From positions 62,001-126,000 of the forward strand of contig JAVVQG010000004.1 of assembly GCA_036655355.1 (NCBI GenBank): a stretch of 64,000 nucleotides of DNA, given 5' to 3'. Origin of the DNA: JAUNSR01 sp036655355. Its GTDB lineage: Bacteria; Bacteroidota; Bacteroidia; Bacteroidales; JAUNSR01. The position numbers were made by a program, and so were the translations under genes. Under the pieces are notes generated by a model, which had not been told where the DNA came from, ran no database searches, and saw only the letters and a list, made by a program, of their open reading frames with translations. Shown here piece by piece: positions 51,254 to 60,620 of the stretch. The number at the start of each line of letters is the position of its first letter. Position 1 is the first letter of the stretch.

Positions 51254-52018
51254 TTACTCTGCCTTTTTAAGGATATACATATCGGCCAACTCGCCCGTTA
51301 CCGGTTGTTTATCTTTATCAAGTCTTTTCAAATAACCTTCTCCTACGAAATAATATTCAGGGCCATCTTCCGTCGATAGCGTGATGATATTTTTATCAAT
51401 CGAGTAAGCCCCTTCCGATGAGAAAGTTGAAGCTCTTTCCTGATAATTCAATACCATCGTATATTTATTATCTTCCAAAAGATTAATCGTAATATCGATG
51501 CCCGGACAATCGGCACAAGGCATCACCCCTTTGTAAGTACCGGTATAATCAAGGGAGGTTTCAGCGGTATGCATATCCGGAACACTTTGTTGCTCGTATT
51601 TATGAAAAACGGCAACCGCCTTCTTGCCTTTCAACAGCGTCAGCACACTGTCTTTTACCTGATAGGTTACGCCTCCGTTGAATAGCTGCATATAAGGGAA
51701 TTCAAATTCCATTCCGGGACAAGCCATCATGGTGGCTCCCATTTCTCCTACCGCTAAAGAATCTTTCCCTATCAATTCATATTTTGAGAAATAACGGTTA
51801 CAAACCGCTTTGCCGTAGATGGAAGAGTCTGCCGGATTAAAGTTCAATGTAAAAGAATCCTCTTCGCCCGTATTGTTTACCTGCTGCCCGGCCAATTCGT
51901 ACAATTTCCACGGAGTTCCTTGTAGGATCTCTTTATTTTTTGCGCTATCAGCTTCACATGCCGCAAACAGAAGGGGAGTAAAGGCCAATGCACCAATCAG
52001 TTTTGTTTTTTGCATCAT
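51254..52018 (-). CDS. Lipoprotein fusing META (HslJ-like) and NlpE-like domains
   Basis: A 254-residue lipoprotein with lipobox LFAAC. The first domain (about 28-140) resembles META/HslJ, with LQGTPWKLYELAGQQV and KAVCNRYFSKYEL. The second (about 160-250) matches the N-terminal domain of NlpE, including TYKGVMPCADCPGIDITINL with its CADC motif. HslJ and NlpE are linked in E. coli with heat or novobiocin resistance and with surface or copper sensing; here both lie in one chain. The divergent neighbour is a DUF4377 lipoprotein, a family often found with META proteins. Confidence 0.87.
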   Translation of the reverse strand: MMQKTKLIGALAFTPLLFAACEADSAKNKEILQGTPWKLYELAGQQVNNTGEEDSFTLNFNPADSSIYGKAVCNRYFSKYELIGKDSLAVGEMGATMMACPGMEFEFPYMQLFNGGVTYQVKDSVLTLLKGKKAVAVFHKYEQQSVPDMHTAETSLDYTGTYKGVMPCADCPGIDITINLLEDNKYTMVLNYQERASTFSSEGAYSIDKNIITLSTEDGPEYYFVGEGYLKRLDKDKQPVTGELADMYILKKAE

Positions 52019-52204
52019 TCCAAAGATTTAATGAATAAGTATTTCTAGTGAAATTAATGCATATTTAAATAAAGCGCAATGTTTTGAGGGATATAATGCA
52101 CTTTTAGACACAGAGGAAAAACAACCTCGGGGCGATATGAATCTCTTACTGAATCATAAATACCACTTCTTATTTCAGAGTTTATTCGGGAAATAGTATA
52201 TTGC

Positions 52205-52254
52205 AATCCCATCTTCATAATGAATATGAATTATGAAGATGGGATTTATTATTA
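52205..52254 (+). other. Perfect hairpin just upstream of the DUF4377 gene
   Basis: AATCCCATCTTCATAA (52205-52220) and TTATGAAGATGGGATT (52231-52246) form a 16-bp perfect stem with a 10-nt loop, followed by TATTATTAA, only 20 bp before the ATG at 52267. It could be an attenuator or the end of a short transcript. Nothing else is seen in 52019-52204. Confidence 0.75.
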
Positions 52255-52266
52255 ACCCAAGCGATT

Positions 52267-52623
52267 ATGAAAAGAGTATTTAGCGCACTTTTGGTTTCGG
52301 CTACGATATTGAGCACTGGTTGTTCCGTACTGAAAGACAAAAATAAAGGTGAGGAAATCTTAGTGGAAATCTCAGCCAAACCCGGAACCTGTCACACGTG
52401 GTATCGCGAAGAACCGATAGAATGCATGCAGATGAGAGAGGTCGGTAAAGAGAACGAGTACGCATCAGTGCCACTAAGCACCATCTCCGGATTTGAATAT
52501 GTTCCGGGATATGACTGGAAGCTAAAAGTTAAAAAAGAGATTATTAAAAACCCGCCGGCAGATGCAAGCAACATATCGTATACGCTTGTAAAAGTTATTT
52601 CAAAAAAGGCGGTGAGTTTATAA
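52267..52623 (+). CDS. Small DUF4377 lipoprotein
   Basis: A 118-residue lipoprotein with signal ILSTGC. The rest fits DUF4377: a leading cysteine pair region (KPGTCHTWYREEPIECMQMR), then STISGFEYVPGYDWKLKV, the usual GFxYxPGYxxxL pattern, and a closing strand YTLVKVISKKA. Function is unknown; relatives are often encoded beside or fused to META-domain proteins, and the divergent gene here is indeed a META-NlpE lipoprotein. A strong hairpin precedes it. Confidence 0.8.
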   Translation: MKRVFSALLVSATILSTGCSVLKDKNKGEEILVEISAKPGTCHTWYREEPIECMQMREVGKENEYASVPLSTISGFEYVPGYDWKLKVKKEIIKNPPADASNISYTLVKVISKKAVSL

Positions 52624-52680
52624 ACATAAGTCAGATTTAACCTCAACATCTTCTGAAAAGGATTTTAGCGGATTAACAAA

Positions 52681-52735
52681 AAAGAGAGAACCCCTGAAGT
52701 TAAATAAATAACTTCAAGGGTTCTCTCTTTTTCTC
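52681..52735. terminator. Bidirectional terminator between DUF4377 and the large lipoprotein gene
   Basis: A 22-bp inverted repeat with one mismatch (52681-52702 with 52709-52730), core AAAGAGAGAACCC and GGGTTCTCTCTTT, followed by TT on the plus strand, between convergent genes. Confidence 0.88.
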
Positions 52736-52785
52736 AATTTGTCATTCCACCGTTATCCGAGGGGTAAAAATATTCTCAAAAAGGA

Positions 52786-55776
52786 TCATTCCAAAATGAA
52801 GAAAACCGCCTTTTTAGGTTCAATGCTTATCGGTTTGGAAACATCAATCGTTCCAGGTTGCTGCATATAACCCAAATCCGGAAGTATGCCCTGTTTTTTT
52901 GCCGAAGACAGTTCAAGTTGCGAGTAGTCAATATCGATAGACACTGTTTCTGTTCTCGTATTGAAATTACCCACTACGACCAATGTTCTGTCTTTATGCT
53001 TAAACACTGTTGCTTTTACCAATTCATTTCCCGTTGTTACGACCGGACGTTCATCCCAATAACCGATCATCCGGGCATTTTCTATGTCAAAGTCTTTCCA
53101 GAGTTTCCACATCGGCACAGGCGATTTATTCGGAAGATCTTCATAGATTCGAGCTGTTGCACCATAAACCATACCCAGATAAGGATTCCCTCCATCTTGT
53201 AACATCTCACTCATATTACCCATCGGAATTGAGGAGAATGACACGAACCATTCATCAGGAGTCATCTGGTCGTATTTATAACTTTCACCAAACCACGTGC
53301 GATCAATATAAGCTAGAAAATCAGCATATTGATTCTCGGGTCCGACAGAATATCCGGTATTCGAGTGCAAATCAATCAATGATCCCGGTCTGCTCTCCTC
53401 CATAATCTTACGCATTCTTTTCAATACGGAACGGTCAAAAGAAACATCGTCCATATAGATGCCGTCGATCTTATAATTCACAAGCATCCAACGTAAACCC
53501 TCCAAGTAGTAGTTAATCCAACGAGAGAAACCGTTTACCACCAAAGCCGCATCATACTGATCATTTTCAATCTCCGTAAACCAAGCCGGTCGATAATCCT
53601 CAATCAAGTGTTCACAGGTCCAAGGCAAACCATAACCTTGTCCCGGAACAAAAATTTCATGCTTCAGACTCTTTAGCGCATACACTTCGGGAGCATGTGT
53701 TGTCAACTCACGAATCGTATAATACAGTTTCACCTTCATATCGATCTGGTGCATGGAATCAATGTACTGTTTCAACGGCTCCTGCACAATCCACGGGTAG
53801 TTGATTACCGGATTCAGCTTGCGCGCATGATGAATATTGATGATGTTAGCCAACGAATCTTTTGCCATGCGATAATCGGCAGGATCTTTATGGAAATAAC
53901 GTTCCGAGAAGTGTTTCTTCGTATCGATCGGCTTAACCGGAGTAATCAGAATGCCGAATTCGAAATCTCTAGTCATTGTAGTCAGCGTATCTTTGCCAGT
54001 ATAAACCTCAATTGAGGCCGCCTTTTCGCTACTGTTTTTCAGCGAAACACCTCCATTCCCTGAATTTGCCCATGCTACGGGAGGAGCCGGCTTATAATCG
54101 TTCAGCAACGGACCATGATAAGCACCGCCGCGCAACTCCACATGCACTCCGCATAACGCGTTACCGATCCAGAAACTATCATACGGTCCCGTCCACTTCC
54201 AATTATAACGCTGAGGAGTATAACCGCCATTGAGACCTGCGCCCATAAAATAAGTTGAGCTGTAAGGCGTCATATCCATCTCCAACCTGATATTGCGCAC
54301 TACTACCGGTTCATTGATCGAGGTAAGTCCGATGTTATAACGCATGTATCCGTCGAACTCCATCGAGCCATTCATTTGGAATCTGATATTCTCCTTCTCC
54401 ATCGTGCCATGCCAAACCACCTTTCCTTCGTCACTCTTTTTTACATCCAGCGATTCTGAATTCAAGACGATGTTTCCGGCATTTGTTTCCACCACAAAGC
54501 GCATTGGTGAAGAGAAAACATTCTTCTCATTGATGCGGATCTGTTCCGGTAAACCGGAGGATGCCAGTGTTACGGACTTTTCTGTAGCCGTGATGGTATT
54601 ACCTGAAAGTTGCATTGCAGAATAAGGCATTACCGGTTTGTCATCCGCACCGATGGTGGAGTTAAGCCAGCGAAGACGCGAGTGGCGCCAAGTTTCATTA
54701 TCGCCGCGATCCGCCAACATTTGATCGGTCACATTCAAGGAAACTTCAATCTCCTGATTATCGACTCCGTCGGCAGACACAATTACCTTCCCGGTATACA
54801 CTCCTGCACGAGCATCTTTCGGGATATCAACACCGCACCACAAAGCTTGGATGTGATGGGGCGCCACATCCACACGAAAAGAGAGTGGTTTACCATCCCA
54901 ACCGATCCCACCCAGATTGAAACAGGTCTGATTCGAAGCGGGAATTACAGAATTTCCATTTTTCAATTCCGTAAAATGAACGGTAATATTTTTCAATTCC
55001 GTACGGGGAGCCCATACCCCGATCTGATAGGTGTAATATTCATTCTTAGCTGCCAAATCCTCAATCTTATGTACCGGTCCGGTTTCGATCCAGCGTGCAG
55101 GCAGAGTTTCGGGCAGTCGTATCGGATAAGCTCGGTTTTCGGCAAAAAGAACCATTGCACCCGGATTTTCTCGAGCCATTTGCTCCTCTTCCGCACGAGT
55201 TGCTATCAATCCCATGGAAGTGAAGTAATCAAAATTACTGCGACTCTCAAAACGAATCACTTTTCCGGGAGAGGTTTGATGATCCGCAAATTTCAAGGTA
55301 AGTTGCAAGGAATCGGGAGCGATGTAATCGTTGTGAATATAATATCTTGCATCCCCCCACTTCGGAGCTTTCTTATAAGGTAGATAATATAAATCGTATT
55401 GCTGCCCCGGGGCATCCGCTCTAAAAGCGATGCGGGCATATTCATTATTGAACTCGAGGATACTGACTGAATCTTTCTGTGTACCGCTGATTTTCTCCTG
55501 CAGAATCAGACGCTTCGTTTCGGGACGCAGATCGGGACGTCGCCAAGGAATGTAAAACGTATTGATGCCTTTTTGTGTACTTTCAAGAACGATGCGATGA
55601 TTCCCTATACGATCAGGATTCCAATCGTGTTCTGCAATCGTAAACGGAATACCGTCGGGAGAAGTTGAAGCGAACTGAGTTGTCCCGTCAAAAATAGGTG
55701 CTGAATTCCGGGAACATCCTGTGGAAAAAAGAAAAAAACCGGAGAGTAATGAATACGAAAAAAGAGAAAATTTCAT
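52786..55776 (-). CDS. Large lipoprotein, predicted glycoside hydrolase (DUF6067/GH123-like architecture)
   Basis: A 996-residue lipoprotein (signal ending FLFSTGC). An N-terminal beta-rich part is followed by a long beta-sandwich stretch and a C-terminal TIM-barrel-like region with KLYYTIRELTTHAPEVY, GLRWMLVNYKIDGIYMDDVS and DLHSNTGY. Acidic residues in GIYMDDVSFDR and FTEIENDQYDA are candidate catalytic groups. A last small beta domain (VFKHKDRTLVVVGNFNTRTE) resembles the end of many glycosidases. I assign it to the DUF6067-type glycosidase-like proteins with moderate certainty; the substrate is unknown and there is no SusCD pair or sensor nearby. Confidence 0.72.
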   Translation of the reverse strand: MKFSLFSYSLLSGFFLFSTGCSRNSAPIFDGTTQFASTSPDGIPFTIAEHDWNPDRIGNHRIVLESTQKGINTFYIPWRRPDLRPETKRLILQEKISGTQKDSVSILEFNNEYARIAFRADAPGQQYDLYYLPYKKAPKWGDARYYIHNDYIAPDSLQLTLKFADHQTSPGKVIRFESRSNFDYFTSMGLIATRAEEEQMARENPGAMVLFAENRAYPIRLPETLPARWIETGPVHKIEDLAAKNEYYTYQIGVWAPRTELKNITVHFTELKNGNSVIPASNQTCFNLGGIGWDGKPLSFRVDVAPHHIQALWCGVDIPKDARAGVYTGKVIVSADGVDNQEIEVSLNVTDQMLADRGDNETWRHSRLRWLNSTIGADDKPVMPYSAMQLSGNTITATEKSVTLASSGLPEQIRINEKNVFSSPMRFVVETNAGNIVLNSESLDVKKSDEGKVVWHGTMEKENIRFQMNGSMEFDGYMRYNIGLTSINEPVVVRNIRLEMDMTPYSSTYFMGAGLNGGYTPQRYNWKWTGPYDSFWIGNALCGVHVELRGGAYHGPLLNDYKPAPPVAWANSGNGGVSLKNSSEKAASIEVYTGKDTLTTMTRDFEFGILITPVKPIDTKKHFSERYFHKDPADYRMAKDSLANIINIHHARKLNPVINYPWIVQEPLKQYIDSMHQIDMKVKLYYTIRELTTHAPEVYALKSLKHEIFVPGQGYGLPWTCEHLIEDYRPAWFTEIENDQYDAALVVNGFSRWINYYLEGLRWMLVNYKIDGIYMDDVSFDRSVLKRMRKIMEESRPGSLIDLHSNTGYSVGPENQYADFLAYIDRTWFGESYKYDQMTPDEWFVSFSSIPMGNMSEMLQDGGNPYLGMVYGATARIYEDLPNKSPVPMWKLWKDFDIENARMIGYWDERPVVTTGNELVKATVFKHKDRTLVVVGNFNTRTETVSIDIDYSQLELSSAKKQGILPDLGYMQQPGTIDVSKPISIEPKKAVFFILE

Positions 55777-55857
55777 TCAGTAAGAATTTAAAGTTTATTA
55801 TTGAACCATTTTCAGGTTCTAAAGCGAAGTAATGCACCAAAGATATATTAATTTTAT

Positions 55858-56949
55858 ATGAATTATAAAAAAACAAACACATCCCGTAACATAACTGATG
55901 CATTCTTTATGAAGTGGCGAGAACAATTAAAGATCAGACAACAGAAGACCAGACGCTATCTTGAATACAAACGATTAAAGAGAGTGCGTAGGAAAAACGT
56001 CCCCCCCTATGAGAAATGCAAAAACTGCGGAGAAACCCTTCACGGCTGTTACTGTTCGAAATGCGGACAATATGCCCTTGACATAAATCAAAGTTGGCGT
56101 TGTTATTTGAAACAATTCTTGGAGAACACGTACCAATTCGACGGAAAAATAGTTCAAACCCTGCGATTCCTATTGTTCTATCCGGGTTTCCTTAGTAAGG
56201 AATTTCTTCGTGGAAGAATCAACTCGTATGTCCTTCCGCTTAAATTATTTATGTTTCTCAGTTTGATATTTTTCAGTTTCGTTCTCTTGCTTCTTGACCG
56301 TTATGATTTTCCAAACAATACTGAATTGACGAAAAACGACTCTATTACGCATGTACTGAGAGATATACCTGCGGTTTTAGATTCAACGGTTTCTACTTAT
56401 AAGGTGGATTCCCCTCTTATAATTGCCCAAAATACCGACATACTTCCGGACTTTTTAAAAAAAGACGAGAGATTCCGTACCAACCCTTTGAGCGGCCGCT
56501 TCAGCAAGAGAGAAATTCAAATGATTTATCATGAGATATTCCTTTTGATTACCAAATACTCTCCTTTGATCCTGCTATTAATGATTCCCCTTTACGGCTG
56601 GATGATGAAAAGAGCTTATCGAAAAAAAATGCCTAATTACATGCATAATTTGGTCTTTGCCTTTCATGTGCATTGTTTTTTTCTTATTCTGCTAAGTCTC
56701 GGTGTGTTGTGTTCCTATTATCTGAACTACAATGGTTGGAGATGGATATTGCTACTGTTCGTATTTTACCACATCCTTGCGGTACATTATTTTTATTCGA
56801 AAAACTGGGTCAGCGCAATTTATAAAAGTGTTCTGAATCTGACTCTTTACGCTTTTTTGCTTTTTGTGATCGGAGCAGCTCTTTTTATTTATATCGTATA
56901 TCGCATCAGTGTGAATTACGGCTTATTAGATTCACTAAAACCCAACTGA
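55858..56949 (+). CDS. DUF3667 membrane protein with N-terminal zinc ribbon
   Basis: A 363-residue protein. The cytoplasmic N-terminus is strongly basic and has a zinc-ribbon pattern, C-x2-C (CKNCGETL) followed by CYCSKCGQYA at about residues 56-78. The DUF3667 core then shows FLENTYQFDGKIVQTLRFLL and FLRGRINSYVLPLKLFMFLS before the first membrane helix. About five more helices follow, with a polar soluble insert of about 80 residues between the first and second. Function is unknown. A basic ribbon joined to a membrane domain suggests contact with nucleic acid or another partner, but that is only a guess. Confidence 0.85.
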   Translation: MNYKKTNTSRNITDAFFMKWREQLKIRQQKTRRYLEYKRLKRVRRKNVPPYEKCKNCGETLHGCYCSKCGQYALDINQSWRCYLKQFLENTYQFDGKIVQTLRFLLFYPGFLSKEFLRGRINSYVLPLKLFMFLSLIFFSFVLLLLDRYDFPNNTELTKNDSITHVLRDIPAVLDSTVSTYKVDSPLIIAQNTDILPDFLKKDERFRTNPLSGRFSKREIQMIYHEIFLLITKYSPLILLLMIPLYGWMMKRAYRKKMPNYMHNLVFAFHVHCFFLILLSLGVLCSYYLNYNGWRWILLLFVFYHILAVHYFYSKNWVSAIYKSVLNLTLYAFLLFVIGAALFIYIVYRISVNYGLLDSLKPN

Positions 56950-57116
56950 ATCCGGAACGATTATCTACTTTAATCTCCAACCTTTTCTCTTCAACAAAAC
57001 TGTAATCTTGCAACCATGCTCCGGTAACGCTCTTGTTCTAACGAATTGCCTTTCAATATTCTATTGTAATTTTTACAAAATATTTAATAAATGAGACTCC
57101 TGTTTCAAAAATAATT

Positions 57117-57124
57117 TATCTTTG
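57117..57124 (+). promoter_or_regulatory. -7 box of the B12 operon
   Basis: TATCTTTG is a full match to TAnnTTTG, just before the riboswitch begins. The -33 region has only TGTTTC at about 57101. Confidence 0.5.
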
Positions 57125-57129
57125 CGCTC

Positions 57130-57320
57130 GCAATGGTTTCCGCATCTACCCACACGGGCAGGATAAGGAATTAAAAGGGAATCGGGTGTAAATCCCGGAC
57201 AGTTCCCGCTGCTGTAAGTTCCATTCTCCAATCGAGATTTGATGTCTGAACACTCTTTTGCCACTGGTTTTAACCGGGAAGGCGTTCAGACAGGAATAAG
57301 TCAGAAGACCTGCCTTGCTT
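57130..57320 (+). ncRNA. Cobalamin riboswitch
   Basis: Adenosylcobalamin-type aptamer. The closing helix pairs GGCAGG (57157-57162) with CCTGCC (57309-57314), the latter in the B12-box sequence AGTCAGAAGACCTGCC. The conserved core GGTGTAAATCCCGGACAG and CCCGCTGCTGTAAG follows the usual order, and GCCACTG appears at 57260-57266. It precedes btuB and should lower expression of the uptake operon when cobalamin is plentiful. Confidence 0.93.
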
Positions 57321-57323
57321 TTA

Positions 57324-57447
57324 CGGATTTACAGTCTACGGGTTTATGGACTTGAATTCAACAAATAAGGCACCCTCTTTCTTTTTACATCACAGAAAGT
57401 CATTGCATCGTTTGCTGTAAATCCGATTAAATAATTTTTATAATCGG
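57324..57447 (+). promoter_or_regulatory. Candidate expression platform of the riboswitch
   Basis: CGGATTTACAG (57324-57334) can pair with CTGTAAATCCG (57415-57425). The end of that partner is also needed for a second hairpin, CCGATTA (57423-57429) with TAATCGG (57441-57447), 12 bp before the btuB ATG. The two structures compete, as in translational switches. Confidence 0.55.
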
Positions 57448-57459
57448 AATACACGCTTT

Positions 57460-59454
57460 ATGCTGAGACTATTGTTTATCATATCCCTCCTATTTACGTT
57501 GTTAAATCAAACAACGGCACAAAAAGACACCGTACATGCGATAAATGAGGTGGTCGTCTATGGCAATCGAATCAATAAAGAAGTAATTCCGGTTCAGATA
57601 TTGGCGGGCGAACAACTAAAAAAACTAAGCGTTCACTCCGTTGCCGATGCGGTACGCTATTTCAGTGGCGTACAGATTAAGGATTACGGCGGCATCGGTG
57701 GACTGAAGACGATAAATATACGCAGCATGGGTAGTCATCACGTAGGCGTATTTTATGACGGGATAGAGTTAGGAAACGCTCAGAACGGAGTTATCGACCT
57801 GGGTCGCTTTTCATTGGATAATATGGAAGCGATTTCGATGTATAATGGTCAGAAAAGCGCCATTTTCCAACCTGCCAAAGATTTCGCCTCAGCAAGTTCT
57901 ATCTACATGGCCACCCGTACCCCCCGGTTTGGTGAAGGCAAACAAAACAATCTCAACATCGCCCTAAAAGGTGGCTCCTTCGCCACGATCAATCCATCGC
58001 TCTTATGGGAACATCAGTTCAACAACAAACTGTCAAGTTCGATAAGTGCGGAATACATGTACACTTCCGGAAAATACAAATTCCGCTACGCAAAACGAGA
58101 TGGCTACGATACCACGGAGGTACGTAAAAACGGAGATGTACGTTCGTTGCGCATAGAGGGTGCGTTATTCGGAGTCATCCCTTCCGGCGAATGGAAAACC
58201 AAAGTTTATTATTACAATTCTGAACGGGGCTATCCCGGGGCTTCCGTACGTGAAGAACCCGGAAAGTTCAAACACCAGGATCGTCAGTGGGACGATAACC
58301 TGTTTGTTCAGGGATCCTTCCGCAAGCATTTCAATCCCCGATATAGTCTCCTCCTAAATGCCAAATATGCGTTTGATTACCTTCATTACCTCTCGGATCC
58401 GAACTTAGACATCACCACGATGCATGTGGACAACCGCTACAAACAGCAGGAATCATACCTCTCTGCCGCCAATATGTTTACACTTTCCGATTGGTGGAGC
58501 GCCTCACTCGCCACTGATTTCCAATGGAATAAACTGGATGCCGATCTTGTCAATTTCGTGTATCCGCATCGCTATTCGTTCTTAACGGCAGGCGCTACAT
58601 CTTTGCGCTTTGAGCGATTTAAGTTCCAGGCCAGCGTACTTCACACCTTCGTAAAAGACATTACAAAAAAAACAGGTGGCAGTGCAGGTACAAAGAGCAT
58701 CTTCACACCTACGGCTGTTGCCTCTTATCAACCTTTCCGGGATATCGACCTGAATCTACGCTCATTTTACAAACGTATATTCCGCATGCCTACGCTCAAT
58801 GACCTTTACTACACATTTATCGGAAATAAAGAGCTGAAACCCGAATTCACGAATCAATACGACGTAGGTATTACCTATGGAAAGAATTTCAAACGTGCGA
58901 TTTTGCGACGCATAGAACTACAAACAGACTTCTATTACAATCAGGTGGAGGATAAAATCATCGCGATGCCTACGTCCAACCAATTCCGATGGACAATGCT
59001 CAACCTCGGATATGTGGAGATCCGGGGAGTCGATGTGGCACTGCAGGGAGATTGGAAAGTGCGCCAAATTAATTTCTCTTCCCGGTTGAATTACACCTAT
59101 CAGAAAGCACAGGATTTCACCAATCCGGAAAGCAGATATTACGGGGGCCAGATACCCTATGTTCCCTGGCATAGCGGAACGGCCATCCTAAACGGAAACT
59201 ACAAGGGATGGGATGTGAACTACAGTTTCATCTACACCGGTGAGCGCTACGAGGCGGTTGCGAACATCCCCGAGGACTATGCCCAACCTTGGTACACGCA
59301 CGACCTGGCACTTTCAAAGAGCATTCCCTTACAGGCAGTCACCCTGCGCATCACGGGGGAAGTGAACAATATATTCAATCAACCTTATGAAGTGGTGCAA
59401 TGTTACCCGATGCCCGGAACGAACTTTAAAATAAAACTCAATATAACACTATGA
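57460..59454 (+). CDS. btuB: BtuB-like TonB-dependent cobalamin receptor
   Basis: Outer-membrane transporter, 664 residues, lacking the N-terminal carboxypeptidase-like domain of SusC proteins. Signal peptide ends NQTTAQ. A TonB-box-like segment (HAINEVVVYGNR) is followed by the plug domain at about 35-150 with VADAVRYFSGVQIKDYGG and TINIRSMGSHHVGVFYDGI. The barrel has the BtuB/colicin-receptor pattern FRMPTLNDLYYTFIGNKELK and ends TNFKIKLNITL. A cobalamin riboswitch precedes it, and btuG overlaps its last 4 bp, so the substrate is B12 with good confidence. Confidence 0.93.
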   Translation: MLRLLFIISLLFTLLNQTTAQKDTVHAINEVVVYGNRINKEVIPVQILAGEQLKKLSVHSVADAVRYFSGVQIKDYGGIGGLKTINIRSMGSHHVGVFYDGIELGNAQNGVIDLGRFSLDNMEAISMYNGQKSAIFQPAKDFASASSIYMATRTPRFGEGKQNNLNIALKGGSFATINPSLLWEHQFNNKLSSSISAEYMYTSGKYKFRYAKRDGYDTTEVRKNGDVRSLRIEGALFGVIPSGEWKTKVYYYNSERGYPGASVREEPGKFKHQDRQWDDNLFVQGSFRKHFNPRYSLLLNAKYAFDYLHYLSDPNLDITTMHVDNRYKQQESYLSAANMFTLSDWWSASLATDFQWNKLDADLVNFVYPHRYSFLTAGATSLRFERFKFQASVLHTFVKDITKKTGGSAGTKSIFTPTAVASYQPFRDIDLNLRSFYKRIFRMPTLNDLYYTFIGNKELKPEFTNQYDVGITYGKNFKRAILRRIELQTDFYYNQVEDKIIAMPTSNQFRWTMLNLGYVEIRGVDVALQGDWKVRQINFSSRLNYTYQKAQDFTNPESRYYGGQIPYVPWHSGTAILNGNYKGWDVNYSFIYTGERYEAVANIPEDYAQPWYTHDLALSKSIPLQAVTLRITGEVNNIFNQPYEVVQCYPMPGTNFKIKLNITL

Positions 59455-60620
59455 GCAAACAACGATTCTTGCTATTTGTAATCCTTTTGATTTCGGTCGG
59501 ACTAACCTCCTGCCGCAAAGAGGAATTTGAAGAACGGATCATACCCGCCACTTGGACAAAAGTTACAGCCGGAGTGTATGACAGCGATATAAAGGGATTC
59601 TTTCTTCTCAACGAAGGGAATATGGGAAGTAATAAAGCCACATTAGACTATTTCGATTACGAAACGGGGTATTACATGAAGAACATCTTTGCTGAACTGA
59701 ATCCCACGATCATCAAAGAGCTGGGCGATGTGGGCAATGATATCCAGATTCATGGAAATAAGCTGTATGCTGTCATTAACTGCTCCCATTTCGTAGAGGT
59801 GATGGATTTGACTACGGCCAAACATCAAGCGGTGATTTCCATTCCGAATTGCCGCTACATAGTCTTTAAGGAGGGTTTTGCCTATGTAAGTTCCTACGCG
59901 GGTCCGGTTTCAATAGATCCGAACGCCAGACTGGGCTATGTGGCTAAGGTAGATACCGCTTCGTTACAGGTGGTTGCAACCTGCACCGTAGGTTACCAAC
60001 CGGAAGAGATGGTGATTGTTGACAATAAACTTTATGTAGCGAACTCAGGCGGTTACCGAGTACCGAATTATGACAACACCTTGTCTGTCATTGACCTCGA
60101 AACGTTTACCGAGACAAAGAAAATCGAGGTAGCCATCAATTTACACCGGCTTGAGAAGGATAATCAAGGGAATATATACATCTCATCGCGAGGCGATTAT
60201 TATGATATTCCTTCCCGCACCCTTATTCTTGACCCGCGAACCGAAAAAATAAGTACTTCGCTCGATCCGCTCCCAAGCAGTAACATGAGTTTTTGCAACG
60301 ATTTCCTATACCTCTACAGCACAGAATGGAATTATGGAACCAACAGCAATACGATAAATTATGCCAAAGTGGATACCCGGACGCAACAAGTTGTCACTAA
60401 AAATTTCATTACGGACGGTACAGAGAAAAAGATTACGCTTCCATACGGTATCGCGGTAAACCCGGAAACGGAGGAGTTATTCATAACGGATGCAAAAGAT
60501 TACGTCACTCCCGGAACGTTGTATTGCTTCAATCCCGACGGCACGAAAAAATGGGAAGTAGCAACCGGCGATATTCCGGCACACATCGTTTTCACACGTA
60601 AAAAATTAAAGACCAAATGA
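59451..60620 (+). CDS. btuG: BtuG-like surface B12-binding lipoprotein
   Basis: Seven-bladed beta-propeller lipoprotein that caps BtuB and captures cobalamin at the cell surface in Bacteroides. The 389-residue protein has a lipobox VGLTSC. Blade repeats follow the YncE pattern, for example DIKGFFLLNEGNMGSNKATL, NDIQIHGNKLYAVIN, PEEMVIVDNKLYVANSGGY and LPYGIAVNPETEELFITDA. It overlaps btuB by 4 bp and the next gene by 4 bp, so stoichiometric translation is likely. Confidence 0.9.
   Translation: MSKQRFLLFVILLISVGLTSCRKEEFEERIIPATWTKVTAGVYDSDIKGFFLLNEGNMGSNKATLDYFDYETGYYMKNIFAELNPTIIKELGDVGNDIQIHGNKLYAVINCSHFVEVMDLTTAKHQAVISIPNCRYIVFKEGFAYVSSYAGPVSIDPNARLGYVAKVDTASLQVVATCTVGYQPEEMVIVDNKLYVANSGGYRVPNYDNTLSVIDLETFTETKKIEVAINLHRLEKDNQGNIYISSRGDYYDIPSRTLILDPRTEKISTSLDPLPSSNMSFCNDFLYLYSTEWNYGTNSNTINYAKVDTRTQQVVTKNFITDGTEKKITLPYGIAVNPETEELFITDAKDYVTPGTLYCFNPDGTKKWEVATGDIPAHIVFTRKKLKTK

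Noticed and set aside
54610..55383. 257-codon antisense open frame over the large lipoprotein gene
   Set aside because: Shadow frame; the sense protein has a signal peptide and consistent domains.
57073..57264. Minus-strand open frame of 63 codons
   Set aside because: It lies across the cobalamin riboswitch and has no protein-like composition.
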